64,000 nucleotides of DNA from Prunella strophiata (taxonomy: Eukaryota > Chordata > Aves > Passeriformes > Prunellidae), in assembly GCA_036583965.1 (NCBI GenBank), contig JAZBQD010000014.1, positions 52,209,626 to 52,273,625 of the forward strand, written 5' to 3'. A program made the position numbers and the translations under genes. The notes below the pieces were generated by a model that was given only the letters and a program-made list of their open reading frames with translations, was not told the origin of the DNA and ran no database searches. This document shows positions 48,987-62,207 of the stretch, piece after piece (the first letter of the stretch is position 1; every line of letters begins with the position of its first letter).

Positions 48987-51138
48987 TTGATTTATAACTG
49001 AGTCTTTCTGACAAAAATGAAATTAACTAGTACTTGCCTTGTGCTCAGCAAAAGTCTAATTATTGCTCTTTTGTTTGTGTAATGCTCTCCTGGTATCAAT
49101 ATATCATTAGGCTCTTAGCACTTAGAATCTTTTGTCAGTATCAGAAAGCAGTTCTTTCAGAGTTACAGTCTTAACAATTTTTTTCTAAACTAAGCAATTT
49201 TTTTAGCTCCTCTCTGAACTTTCTTCAGTTATTTTCATTTAAAATATAGGACACAAGATGAACATGTTCCCTTAGACAAGGCCTCCTGATGTCCAAGAAT
49301 AAAACACAATAGCACCAATATCTTCTTGCAATTGCCCCCATGTCAATTCTGCTGCCTCTTGCTGCCACATATTTATCAACTAATTTTTGCTGCCTAAGTA
49401 TACCAGTTTGTCCTATGTATCACTGAACTTCCTTTTACCATTTTAAACCACTTCTACTGCTTACCAAATCATCCTGAATTTTGATCTTGTCTTTCACAGC
49501 CTATGTAATGTTTACATCTATGTAGATTTTCTCTCTACCTTACCATTCCCTGCTGTTGAAACCAGCAAAGGAATAGAACCATTCTTGCCTCCTGGTTTGA
49601 GAAGAAACCACTAGCAAATTCTCTGAATGAAGCTTTCCAACCTTCTGTGTAGGTCCATCTGAATCCTCTTTCCCTGGATTGTTAGCCACATGATTCTCTA
49701 TCAAAACTTGTCCTAAAATCCAGATATAACATACTGATTCTACTCTTTCCTCTTATCCTCTTAGCTGGTTAACCTAACCTTCCTTCCAGAAAGGGAGTCT
49801 GATTGATTTGACATTATCTAAGTGTAGACAAATGCATGTTAGTTTTTCTCCTACAGACTTAGGGGCCTGAAATAATTAATAATTTGATTTCATATCTTTA
49901 GCCTTATAAATATATTTTAATCCTTTCTTTCACTCTTCACCCTAACTTTTCTCTTTTTGTAGTTAATAGTTTGTGATCAGAGCTAGATTTTTTTTAACTG
50001 TAGAGACAAAGAAGAGCACTGAATATTTCAGTCTTCCCCCTCTTTTGTTCATTAGTTGCTTAGTTCCCCATAAATAATGGAACTGCATCTTCTCTAATCA
50101 TTCCCTTACTTCTAACATAAGGTTATTGATTAATAAAGCTGTGGCTGCATAACAGTCTTTCCAGGGTGATAAGTGTTCTGCATTTCCCAGCATTCTATAA
50201 AATTTTAAATTGCTCTAAGCAGAATTTTTCAGTCATTTTGTATTCATCTTGTAGTTCCACTGAACTTACCACATTTCTTGAGTTTGCTTATGAGAATGTC
50301 ATGTGAGGCTGTGTGAAAAGCTACAATAAAACCAAGCTAGTGTACAGCTCCTTCTTTAAAGAAACTTTTCCCATCCTGCTCCACAATGAAAATCTACAGT
50401 GTTTAATTGCTAGTGCACACATAAAACTAAATGCCCAAAAAGGAGACAGACAGAGTTTCTAAAGTGATCCCAACCAGACCTATGAGGACCCTTATATTAC
50501 AGTGCTCCCCATAGCTTCCACCTCTTACTAAACATGCAGTATAGGTACTCAGGGCCTTTGCTTTCCTCAGTGTCTATAAAAATATAATCCTGCTTTTTAA
50601 GCTGAATGTAATTAGTGGTAAGAAACTCCCATCAAATTAAACAGAGACTATTAGAGAGAGGTGCAGCAAAGCTATGCTGCAACCTTGTGACTGCCAATAA
50701 ACCTACCTGCCAGCAGCTCTGTTGTGCAGATCCAGCATCAGAGAATGTCATTATCAACACAGATAAGGTTACTAGTTATATCAGCAAGCTCTGAAATATT
50801 ATCTTGCTGTAGAAAGTCCCATACCCTTTAACAAGTTCTGTTCCTTGCACTGCTGACTCCATCCTCCTTCACAACAGCACTGCCAACTGAATTCTGCCTC
50901 CTATCTTCCTGGTCCTTCCTTTTATACTCCTCAGTGTCATTAGATGTACCTGTGCCCTATTAAGGGCACACCTGTTCCAAATCTTAGTAATCAGAACAGC
51001 TGCAACTCTTTAGGGGGTAAAATTACCTTCAGTACTACCTCCCACAACAGAATATGGGATTACACATCAGAATATGTCCCTTGTGCAGGGTCTGATTATG
51101 CGAGTCTCAGGCATGAATGTATCTGTTCACATGGATAT
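48984..51138. other. Unrecognised AT-rich sequence
   Basis: No gene or repeat recognised before the CR1. The open frame that begins at 50944 becomes recognisable only at 51139. Confidence 0.5.
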
Positions 51139-51655
51139 TTGGGGTCAGTCCTGTTCAACATCTTCACTGATGATCTGGATGGGGATATTGAGTGCAGCCT
51201 CAGTAAATTTGAAGATGACACTAAGTCGGGTGGAAGAGTTGATCTGCTCAAGGATGGGAAGACTCTACAGGGAGACCTGGACACACTCAATCAATGGGCT
51301 AAGGACAAATACATGAGGTTCAAAAAGGTGAAGGATACAGCACTTGAGTTGCAGCAACTGCATGCTGTGCTACAGGCTGGGGGGGAAGTCACTTGAGAGC
51401 TGCTCAGTAGAAAGGGACTTGGGGGTGCTGGTTGACAGCCCATTCAATGAGTCAGCATGTGCCCAGGTAGCCAAGAAGGCCAATGCTATCTCAGCCCTTA
51501 TCAAGAGTAGCAGAGCCAGCAGGACTAAAGAAGTGATTGCCCTGTACTGGGTGAGGCCTCACCTTGAGTGCTGTGCCCAGTTCTGGGCCCCTCACTCTAC
51601 AACAGGCATTGAGGAGTGTGTCCAGCAAAGGGCAACAAAGCTCATGGAAGTCTAG
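51139..51655 (+). pseudogene. Broken CR1 pol C-terminus (reverse transcriptase)
   Basis: Reading from 51139, the peptide begins LGSVLFNIFTDDLDGDIE, matching the CR1 reverse-transcriptase palm. The catalytic (Y/F)ADD is represented by FEDD, an A-to-E change next to the catalytic aspartates. The frame stops at 51396. The homologous continuation lies in another frame (to 51655), containing ERDLGVLVDSPFNES and VRPHLECCAQFWAP, which match the CR1 C-terminal region. So there is at least one frameshift and a stop, and the N-terminal three quarters of pol and all of ORF1 are missing. It is a dead fragment of a LINE protein, of no expected function. Confidence 0.88.
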
Positions 51656-52038
51656 AAACATGTCTTAAGAGGAGCAGCTGAGGGAGCTGGGTTTGTTTAG
51701 TCTCAGGGAGGAGCTCATCCCTCTCTATAGCTCTCTGAAAGGAGCCTGTGGTGAGGTAGGGACCAGTCTCTTCTACCAGGCCTTCAGTGAGAGGGCCAGA
51801 GGAAATGGCTTTAAGCTGAGACAGGGGAGATTCAGAATGGATAAGAGAAAAAATGTTTTCACTGTTAGGGTGGTCATGCATTGGAATAGGTTGCTTAGGG
51901 AGGTGGTGGAGCCACCATCCCTGAAAATGTTTCTCTGGATCTGGCACTGCATGATGGTTTAGTGGTTTAGGGGTTGATGGTTGGTCTGGATGCTCTCAAG
52001 GTCTCTCACAGCCTTGGTGAGTCTATGATGATTCTATG
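51139..52038 (+). mobile_element. CR1 LINE, 0.9 kb 3' portion
   Basis: The longest LINE copy in the window. It starts inside the reverse-transcriptase domain and runs through the end of pol and the 3' untranslated region to an octamer tail (GTCTATGATGATTCTATG, ending 52038). 3' landmarks include GAGGAGCAGCTGAGGGAGCT, GGAAATGGCTTTAAGCTGAG, CATGCATTGGAATAGGTTGC and GAGGTGGTGGAGCCACC. It is 5'-truncated and mutated, and cannot be autonomous. Confidence 0.93.
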
Positions 52039-55000
52039 GTATTTGTACTCCTCTGCTGTAATGTTTTCCACAATGACACTGGATTAAGGAAGCAGCTGGG
52101 AAACTGAGGCACAAGGGAAACATGCAGCATGTCCACAGCCACACTGGCTGAGGCCAAGCGGGCAGGCACTGCAGTCTGGCCTCACAGTGCAGTCATCCAG
52201 TACTTCCTTAAAAGGCCCACATAGTTTCAGTACTTGCTTCATTCTCTATGTCCAGTGGTCAAGTTTGGAAGATTACTTGTGCCATGATCAGCTCCTTAAC
52301 TCCATCAGATCAGCGTTCACATCTCTCCTCCATACCCTAAATATGAAGTTCGGTTGTATGAAAAGGTCCTTTAAACTAAATACATTTGAAACTGCCTACA
52401 GTTGTTTCCATTTTACATTCCTCCTGATTTCACTGGTCTTCCCAATCATTTTGCTTTATTATTTTTCCAGTCTATATGGGTCCCTGCAATTGAATAGCTA
52501 TCCTGTCTTCATCAGTGTGGGTTGTCTTCAAAATCGCTCTGAATCTCACCCTGACAGGAAAACCAATTCTCTTTTCTTCCCTTTTTTGTGCTTCTGTCCT
52601 CCAGTTTACCTTGTGTTTATTTGCTTTGACTTACTTTCTTTTTACATTTCAAGCTCCATCAAGCAAGGACAATGCTGGGATGTATAAAATGTATCACAAT
52701 TTATAAAGCCACGTAAGAAATAGGAATATAAAAAGGTTGTCTTTACAATCAAAATAAGCACATGTTCTTTACTGTTTCCTATAAAAAAGGAACAAATAGA
52801 TTTATGGCAAGACCTTGTGCCAGCACCTAACTGGTTCAATCTTCTCCTTCTCCCAGCTAAGCAGGCAGTAAAAAGACATGGGAACTGCTTTCTGCAGAGG
52901 CAGAGTGAGGGCAATGCCTTCGGGAGGTAGAGATGCTGCACTAACTGACATATGACTTGGCTGAAAACCAAGACAAGAGATGTGCTGTTTTCAATTGTGT
53001 TATTTTATTTCACTTTATTGTTATCAATGATAATCTTTGGAGGAGCAAGGGAACAGTTGCTGCCTGCTCTGCTTTGTTTGCCCAGTCGTTCCACACAATC
53101 CCCTTGCAGGATATTTTCCATGCAGAGACCCCGCAGCACATCTGTTTCCAACATTTTAGTGGGAAAAGTTATTCTTAATACAAAGAGTGTATTAGCCACA
53201 ACTACATGGGTGGGATTGACAGATTGATTTTGAAGCTCTTTTGGGTGTGACCTTTATTAGGATTATTCCATGGGCCATTTTTCCCAATATGCACTTTTAA
53301 GCATCAAAACCAAGTGTGGCTGTCTTCCTATCAATAAATTTATGTCAGCAGAACAAAGAGGACTTGAAATTCTGGTAAGTGAAAACTTTCTGGTGGACTG
53401 GCTACCTGTATATTTTCAGTGCCAGTGTATCTCAAATATCTGCATAAACAAATCATAATTATTTTCCCTGTAGAATGATTTCTTTAATTTTTTTAATCTA
53501 ACAATGCTTCAGCACTTCTTACTTCAATCTAGATGATCCTTAATTTAGTTTCTAGGAGATAGTCCTTGAAATAGTGGTTGTCTGAAGTGGTAGAATTATC
53601 ACATACTTTAAATGTCAGCTCTGCTGAAATTGTGCAATTAGATCATGACTGATGTGGCTTTCTAAAAACCAAGCCTAAAATTTAACCCTAAAAGAGTCTT
53701 TGTCCAAAAATTCCACACTAATGAAGAACACTGGAAGGATAAATCACTTACTGCAGAATGCATATATAATTGAACACTGTAAAATTTACTTTAAAGGGAC
53801 ATAGGAAGTACCATTTCGAGTTGCAGAAAGTTTTGTTCCAAATTTCACTGTATGGGCTATTCATCTGTTAAGCAAACAAAAATGTCTCCAGGCAGAGAAT
53901 TCAAGTTCAAGTCCCTGGTATTTCTCAACAACAATCAGATGAAGCAAAACATTAAAGGCAGATCTGCAAATCTTCCTGTGAAATGCACACGAATTAAAAA
54001 GCCTGTTTGCCTGAAGGAATATTAAGTGAAAAAGCAACAGCAAGTCACACTACAAAACAATTGGGGCTGCAGTCATGTGCTGTTTAACTGCCTGTTTGGG
54101 AGCCTTGTTCACTCATAAGCCCATTTTCTGGTATCCTAAGTGCTAGGTCAAAAACACTGAAGCCACAGAATGCAAATGTCTGGATCAGAGTAAAGTTATT
54201 CAGCAGGCGGCTCAAATCAACTTGGAAAAAAACAGTGGCTTTGTAGCTGTAGATACTGTAAGCCAGATATTATCTTTTCATGCTGCAGTCTCTGGTTTTC
54301 CCACTGCTGCCTATAAGCATTTTACCCATTTTTTCTGTGCCTTCCTTCGCACTTCACCAAAAGGCCATTTTCCCCATATTGTTTAATTTAAATGCAAATT
54401 CAGGATCAGTCTCTTGTCTTCTTAGATATTTACTAGAACTGGAACATTCATGTTAAATATGCACCATGTCACACCTGCAAATTTTGATTTTGCTGTAAAG
54501 TCCAGCACCTGATGGGAAAACCCAGCTCCATTAACTTCATTAGCCACAGCCACATGTTAATGCATAACAGTGGGAATGTGCAACAGTGAAAATGCACTGT
54601 GGTCATGGGAAGTTCAGCAACCCATGTTGGTGAGCACATGTAGAGCAGAGCAAAGCAATGAGTAAAGACAAGTGAGCCAAGAGCATTTCCATCTTTCCTT
54701 GCTGTGACAACCTTGACTGAGTCCTAGCAGGACAAAGGCTGATTATAATTTCTATAGTTTTTGATAGCACTGTGCATGGTGCTTGCAGAGCATTTTGGCT
54801 TCCCCATCATGAAGAGGCAGTTTGCCACCAGCAGGGAAGAAGGGGCATCCAGGAGAATTGCTGTGCACCACAGGAGAGCATGTGCCCATACAGATGAAGT
54901 GGCATTTCAGTTCAACACCTTTAAATTTCAACAACACATCTAAGATAATTCCACAAGGAAGAGCCAAAGTAGTCTGGCAACAGTCCTGCTAAGAAGTTCT

Positions 55001-56803
55001 CACTATGTGTCCTTTACGCCTTTTTTTTTTTTTTTTTAATCTGTGTTGGGTCTTAAGCACTTTACCTAAAGGGCTGTCTCATGTTAACAGCCATTCTCCT
55101 CCAGACCCCAGCTGGGCAGCCTGTACCACTTTCCTGCCAGGGTGTCTCTGAGCAGGCTGCAGTAGATCTTCCTCCTTAGAGCCACCTGAGCTGGCCCCTC
55201 CTGCCATATGAGACTATGCAAGAGTAGAGAAGACAGAGAGTGCCCTGCATCTGTGCTGTTTTACCAAGATCTGTAGTATTCCAACTACCAAGTAAGGCTG
55301 AATGCTGATAGTTCGAGAGTTTTGCATGTTTTAGACACAGCAGTTGGCCAATTAATATGTGTTTGGGCTGCTGCACAGTTTAATAACAGAAATGCTGTGA
55401 TTATCCTGTCATGATCCTTAGAATCAATAGCTGCAAATCAAACTATTTGGACTTTGTCTCCTGGTCTGCAGAGGGATGATGACTCTGGGTACATGAAATA
55501 TTGCAGGTTACCATTTATTTCTAAATCTACAGTGGATTTTTTGTGAAAATCACAGCTCTAAAATGAAAAGCAAAATATTGTAGCCCATCCATGTTTTTAA
55601 TTTCTAAAGTAATGTTTTGGCATTAGAGCACAATAGGCTGTGGATAGCTAACTACATTTGGAAAGAAATGTAAAATATAACAGCTACCACAATCATGTTA
55701 ACTCAGCCACACTGTACACATATGACTCCTGTAATCATGAATGGGTGCAAAAAAGAGGGACTTGATCTCATTTCCAGCAGGCTGGGTGCCTGGTGTGGCC
55801 CATGGCAGCCGAGCAACTGAAGCACCAAGGCCTCTGGAGCAGTCCTGGACTGACTGCTACTTTCTCGTTAGGGCACACAAAGACAGACACGTTGCACATG
55901 AGCAACTGTTTAAAAAATGCAGTTGCTAATGGTGATCTAAGGCAGCACAGGAATCTGTGGCACAGCTTGGACCTGAAATTTAGCCTGTTGAGCTCTCTGC
56001 ATGGGCAGATTACTGTTTGATACAAATTGGACTAAAGTGTGTACCATCAAAGACTTTTTTTTTCTTTTTAATTTCCTCGGTTCTTTGCATTTTGATTCTC
56101 AATATTTATATTGTAATACCTGAAGCCCTGATAGTTTAATAACAATTTAAATTAATCACTGAGTTTTTTTATCAGGCTATCCTATCTGAAACAAATAAAA
56201 ACTTATCTGAACAAATAATCTCTCAAGCATTAAGCTAAACAAAATAGAAATAGAAGGAAATACTTTGGAACTACTGCACAAGCTCCATTTTTACTGAAGC
56301 TAGTGATGTAGCTAATGAGTAGATTTTCTTTTAAAAGCACTAAAAAACATCTGAAGGATTACTCAGACTAATTTCAAAAGGTCTAAAATTACAGAGACTC
56401 TACAGAAGCAAGCAGCATTAGAATCTACTCTTCAAAAAAAACCCAAAATACAAAAAATTCCCAACAAATCTAATAGAAATGAGGCCTTCTTGTTGACCTG
56501 AAGTTTCACAGATTCTTCCTCTTGCTGTCATTTGGGGAAGAAAAAAGAGTGATGGTGGGAGGGAGAGAGAAAAGCAGGGGAAAACTTAAATGAAAAGATT
56601 GACAGTACTTCTTGGAACTGGTACTTGTGCATCCACACTGAAGTGAGTTTGTCCTGTGAATGACAACTTTGATAACTTTGAAAAGGTTTGTTATTCAGTA
56701 AATGACAATACTCAGAAAATTAACATCACTGCTGTATTGTTTTATGTTAGAAGAGCTCTCCATGATCTAAATTCTCTTTCTGGGCTTGATTTCATCTTCT
56801 AGT
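52039..56803. other. Unrecognised AT-rich sequence
   Basis: No gene identified. The plus frame 52187-52687 (166 codons) is rich in F, L and S, with hydrophobic runs typical of T-rich DNA, and is unrecognised. A 17 T run lies at 55021-55037. Positions 54360-54560 contain octamer-like ATGCAAAT-type sites. Confidence 0.45.
55021..55037. repeat. Run of 17 T
   Basis: Homopolymer with no recognisable retroelement attached on either side. Confidence 0.9.
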
Positions 56804-57227
56804 CTATAGAATCAGAGAATCATTTAGGCTTTAAAATACTACTAAGATCAAGTCCAACCCTTAAAACAGCATTTCTAAGTCCACCACTAAACCATGTCTC
56901 TAAGGTCCACATCTATGCTTCTTATAAAGTCTTAATGGTGACTCAACCCTGGGCAGCCTGTTCTGATGCTTGACAACCCTTTCTGTGAAGAAGTTTTCTC
57001 TAATATCCAGCTTAAATCTCCCCTGGTGTAACTTGAGGCCATTTCCCCTCATCCTATCACTTGTTACTTAGGAGAAGAGACCGACCCCCACTTCAGCACA
57101 GCCTCTTTTCAGGTTTGTGAGCACAATAATGCTGAGCACAATAATGTTTCCCTCAAGACTTCTTTTCTCCAAGTTACACAGCCTCAGCTCCCTCAGCTGC
57201 TCTTCACAAGACTTATGCTCTACACCC
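56804..57227 (-). mobile_element. CR1 LINE, 3' 420 bp
   Basis: Plus-strand landmarks of a reversed CR1 are CTATAGAATCAGAGAATCAT, AAGATCAAGTCCAACCCTTA, ACTCAACCCTGGGCAGCCTG, AACTTGAGGCCATTTCCCCT, CATCCTATCACTTGTTACTT and CAGCTCCCTCAGCTGCTCTT. It belongs to the same broad CR1 type as 18815-19255 but in the opposite orientation. It contains a private 15 bp tandem duplication at 57119-57148. No coding capacity. Confidence 0.92.
57119..57148. repeat. 15 bp tandem duplication inside the CR1
   Basis: GAGCACAATAATGCT is followed directly by GAGCACAATAATGTT. The two units differ at one base. Confidence 0.85.
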
Positions 57228-60200
57228 TATGTATTACTGTGTGAAAGCATGTAAGAATGTCTGACTTTACATATAATTTCTGTACCTAGTCAGATGTTAA
57301 CTGGAATCTGCCTGCCTTGGGGGACTGGTTGTAGTTTTATTTTGCTGTTGTCAGTAGCTTGAATTCAGCCCAGGACTTAGAGACTGAAACAAGTGCCATT
57401 GAATACTCACCCACTCTCACAGAACCTGGAGAAGGCAACATGTTCAAACCAAGCACAACTCCAGTCCAGCTTTCCTCTGTCCAGAGGGAAGGTACACACT
57501 TGATGAAGATGCTCACTTAAAATATTGGTTCAGGACTACTTGCTGCTAAAATCACTGAAAGTGATGACTATCCTCTGAGAGCAACCACATCTTTCTATGA
57601 TGTGAGCAGATTTCATTCTAGCTCCTAAAAGGCAAATACCAAAGTGATAAGAGAGGACACTGAAATGCCCTCTCAGCCCTGTGGGCAATGCTTGCCTGAT
57701 GAAACTGGGATTGAAAGGACAAGGTGGTACAAAGTAGTTCAAAAAAGGGTTGCACCAGTTCAAGCAGTAGGTTAAAAATGCTCCTTCACAAGGTTTCAAG
57801 CACATCTTTGTCTCATCACTTTAAATCTGTTTGTAAGATAGTGACTGGGTGATAATGAATGCTATTCACTTACTGCGCTTGCTGAATATATTGATTAATT
57901 GTGCACAACACTTTGAAGATAAAGCACTGTGTTGTTAATAAACACGGTCTAATGATTCTCTCCTGGCTTTTTTAGCACTCCTCTTACTTTGTCCAAGGTG
58001 TAAATACCTTACTGCAGCTACAGGCAGGCAGGCTGGCCAGCTGCATGGGCCACACGCTGATTTCAGCTGAAGGCTTTCGCATCAATTGTTCTGTGGCTGT
58101 TCCCCTCCATTGCCAACACACCGTGCTGTCTCCTCTTGCAGTTTCCTTGCTTGCTTGTCCGGGGGCAGGATAAGGGAATTTCAGTGATTCCTGGTGAAAA
58201 GGGCCCTTCCTTTGCAGCAGGCTGCTGTTTCCCTCTGCCTAATACACAAAGAAAGCAGACAACAGGAGCACGACTGCTTTTACTGGCTGGCAAGAGTCTT
58301 TGAGTTGAACAAAATTACCAAACGAGAAGAAACACTAATTTCCTCTTCACTCTCCTCACCCTGCCTCAGAGTAATGCTAGGGGGGCATTTTTCTTTGAGG
58401 AAAGAAAGAACTTTTCCCAGCCACAGGAGTGTGACAGAAGAGGCTGCTGAAATCAGCTGTTAACGCAGATTGATATGTTTTTCACACCTAAAAAGACCTT
58501 TTGTTTAGCTTTCTCTTTTGGACTGCTGCAGCACATGTTTTGAAAAAACAATGAATATTGCTTTCACGTGAAATTGCAGGCATGCACCACTGTAAAGGTA
58601 TTCAGAATGAGACAAAGCACCACAGGAAAACAAAGAAGCAATGTGAACACTTAGCTGCTAACACTAGCTGTCAGTGAGAATTAAACCTTCTGTAGAGCAC
58701 CCGTGTCAACCTCACCTGGGTTAAGAGAGCTGCTCCATTAAGTGACAGAAACACCGAGCTCGTGGGAACTGACCCTGCCAACAATTATGCATGAGCTTCA
58801 TTTTAAACCTATGAAAATGCTCCCATTTGGGCTATCAATACACAGGGAGCTAACTGCAGCCTGCAAACATGGTCGTGAGAGCAAGACCTGTGAGCAGGAC
58901 TCCTCTACCCGCCACCCCAAGGCACCAGGGCTGCAGAAGTTCTCAGTGGGGCCACATATCTCAAACATTCAGAGAGAAACCAGATTTTGGTTGTAGGCTG
59001 TTGCTGTTGTGAATACCCAAAGCAACTAAAAATTAAGTAAAACATCTCCTTCACTTTATGTGATGCACACAACGGTATTTTGAAACAAAATTATCAAAAT
59101 CAGTCATCTCTGCAGCTAATCCTATGACTCTTTTTCACTGCCTAACACCATGTCAGCAACCATATGAACTCTTTCCCACATCTGAAGCATACCTAAATCT
59201 CTCTTCTGTTTCAATCCCTTCATACTTACCAACCTCACTGACATCACATTTTTCCTTTATGACACCAATGTGGCTACTTCTATCTCTATACAATTTTTAA
59301 ATAAATTTTCCAGGATATCAATATTTTAAAAACCTCAAACTAGGGACATTGTTCCAAATTTTTTTATGGGGGAAGAGATAAAAATCCAAACCATCAGTTC
59401 ATAAGCCATATTTTCTTAGGAAAACATGGCAAAAAAAAAGAATATTAGTCAAACTACAAAAACTGCTAAAGGATCGAGGAGCAGACATAGTAAATGAAGG
59501 GGTTTTATCTACCCTTCTTTGCCAAACTAGATTTAAATGTGTTCTACAGAAATACTTATCTTAAGCCTGTAATACAGCACTGTGATCCGTGGCAGTAACC
59601 ATTTTGAATAAGATGCTATTAACACACAGAAGTCGTCTGTCTGTTGCAATTCCATCAAACTATTCCTTTCTGAGGTCAAAAATGTTTTTCCCCTATCCAT
59701 CTGCTCTGGGTTGGGAGAGTCATTGAATAAAGAAGACAAAAATTCTAAATACTGAGCAAATCTATTTTAAGAAGTATATTTATCACAAAGCTAATGTGTT
59801 GGATGACTAATAACATACATGTGTGCACTGCGCTTGCCAAAAAACATCAACATTTCCAAATAGTTACCACATTTACAATTAAAATAATGTATTTGCCAAA
59901 TGTTTGGTTGTTTTTCTTTGTTTTATTCAAATGATGATTTCTCTTCTGTTCCAAGTGCAGAACAAAATTTCCTGGGTATCAGAAGCAAAACATTAGAGAG
60001 AGATTCTAATGTCTGATAGAGCCCCATTCAGCTCTCAGCTATACAATATTGCTTAGATTATATCTGACTTGTCATTGTTGTAGGAGGCCTAACAGCATCC
60101 TAACAAGGAAAACTGAAATGAGGCTTTAAATTTCACCTCTTACAAGTCTCTTGCTTGTCAGTTGCAATTGTCCAGCCATTTCTCATGTTGCTTGATTTCT

Positions 60201-61964
60201 GGCTTGTGCTGCCCCTCCTGCTGCCTCCGTCCATTTGTAAGTGATGGAGGCAGGAGAGGAGGGTGGCAGCAGGAGTTCACACTCACAGCACTCTCATGCC
60301 CCATGCTAACTGGTGTGCAGAAAGCTTAATATGGAATTGTTCCTACTGCCTTATTGACTTCTGCTCTGAGGTTGGGCCAGGGAGTGGAATCTTACAGAAA
60401 AATAGAAAAACAGATGATCAAAGAAGGAAATTGCACTGCCTCTTTGTAACAATCTCATTCTTAAGCCTCCCATCTACTTCAAGTACAGACAGCTGCAGCT
60501 TCAGTGGGATGTAGAAGTTGAAAGTCAAGTATTGTTAAAACCACAGATTTCAGAAGAGAAAACACAAATGAAGAAGATAGTGATTGCTTCCTATGACTTT
60601 TTTCCCTTCTAACAGCAAAAAGGGATGTTGAGGCTTACCCAGTGGTTGATCTAGTGGTCTGCTGCCTGCATGTTCCACTCTCTCATCCCATTCCAATCTC
60701 ATTCCATATGCCACTGTTAGCACCATCCTGGCAAGGTGGTAAGCCAGCTCAGGGAGCAATATCATCAGGCATTCAGGAAGCAGAATATATAGATCTCTTT
60801 TTCTTGTTTTCTGATTGTTGGCTCCCAAAAGAGGCTTATTTTATGGGGTCGGATAGGTACCAAACTGAACCAAGAGGCTGGGGGATTATATGGCCAGAAT
60901 CAGGGAAGGGGATGGGTAAACCATCAATCATTGAAGAGAACCTTAAACCAGCTTAGTTATAATGTGAAACTCCTCTTGAAGAAATTAATTATCAAGGACG
61001 TGTTACAAGGGGAAGGACACTAACACAGAGGGATTAGGTGTTCATTAATCATCATTTGCTACTTTCACCATTCATTTCCTTACCTCCATGTATCACCACA
61101 CTGAGAGAACTGCTTGGGAGAGGTGCCAAAGGCAGCAGAAATATCGTTAGAGGGAATATTTGGGAGACAGGAGATACAGATACAAGCTCCAGTTGCTGCT
61201 TTAGTATGCCTCTAGATGAACAGTCTCAAGACTCAATATCCCTGCTTCAGGCTCCGAGCTGTCAGGTGAGAGATGGCTGCCCCAGGAGTCACATCACTGG
61301 GTTAGGGTTGCATTGAGGGTATTTTAATTTGGGCACTGGGCAACTATGCAGGACTTGGCTTAATTGCAGCATACAAAAGGAGTATACCTTTTTGCCTAGT
61401 TAGATCTCTATGTTTGGCTCTTTTCTCTAATGACAGTGAAGTTCATCCTCCTGGACACTAATTTTGCTAGTTAATTTAAGTTATATTTTATTACTTTTAT
61501 ACAATTTTCTTCCTCAGCTGAAAAATGAAGCTAAATGCAAACCAAAACAAATCCAGCAAGACTAAATAACATCTTCAAGGTACTATAACATTGGCATAGG
61601 TCATCTAATCCTTGGAGACTTTATCTTCACTAGAAGCATTGCATACTTAATAAGCAAACCCATCGACTGACAGGATCTACACTCCCCTTACCAGCATGGT
61701 TCAATTCTTCTCCATTTCAGTGCACCATTTTCTCAAGGTCAGAATTCCAAGTTTCATATAATAGCAGTACAACTTGCAGATCAACTGAGGCAATCTTTTC
61801 ACTGTATTTACCCCTGGCAAGGATCACCTCAGCTGAAGGATCAGAGCCACTCTTAAGAACTGCATTTCAGAGATGAAGCTGCCCAGTTACACAAGCCCAG
61901 AAAATAATCAGAGACCTAGAAAATTCAGCCTACATGAGAAGTTTGAATGAATGGTAGAGGAAAA
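57228..61964. other. Unrecognised sequence, no repeat seen
   Basis: No gene identified. The part at 58000-58200 is somewhat GC-richer with several CpGs. Open frames at 58194-58463, 58742-58996 and 60642-60956 are unrecognised. Confidence 0.45.
58742..58900. promoter_or_regulatory. Candidate conserved non-coding element
   Basis: The run ACAATTATGCATGAGC (from ~58781), CCCATTTGGGC (58822-58832), TATCAATACACAGG and AGCTAACTGCAGCC packs an ATTA core, an ATGCAT octamer-like core and an ATCAATA site into about 80 bp without low complexity. This resembles vertebrate developmental enhancers. It is pattern recognition only. Confidence 0.2.
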
Positions 61965-62205
61965 GTGTAAAGAATTAAGACTTAGAGAAGGTATAATCAC
62001 AGTTTTCAAATACATAAAGGGTTTTTGTGAAGAGAAAAGAACAACCTACCTGCTTTAACATCCTTGTTAACCTAAGGGGAAAAGTGTTTCATCTGCAGTA
62101 AGGAAGATTCAGATGGGATATTAGGATTACAATAACAGTTAAGAGGTAGACAGATGGCTTGTAAAATGCTCAAACCTCCACCAATGCAGATTTTTAGGAG
62201 AACAG
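61965..62205 (+). mobile_element. Old CR1 LINE fragment
   Basis: GAGAAGGTATAATCACAGTT, TTCAAATACATAAAGGGTTT, CTGCAGTAAGGAAGATTCAG and GGGATATTAGGATTACAATA parallel the CR1 3' region that usually follows '...GAGGATATAATCACAGTCTT'. It is more diverged than the other copies and lacks a tail; its right edge meets a reversed CR1. Confidence 0.7.
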
Positions 62206-62207
62206 AG

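Noticed and set aside
52187..52687. 166-codon open frame with hydrophobic runs resembling membrane segments
   Set aside because: T-rich DNA produces phenylalanine- and leucine-rich frames. There is no recognisable family and no supporting signals.
61298..61312. GGGTTAGGGTT as telomeric sequence
   Set aside because: It is under two repeat units, well within chance.
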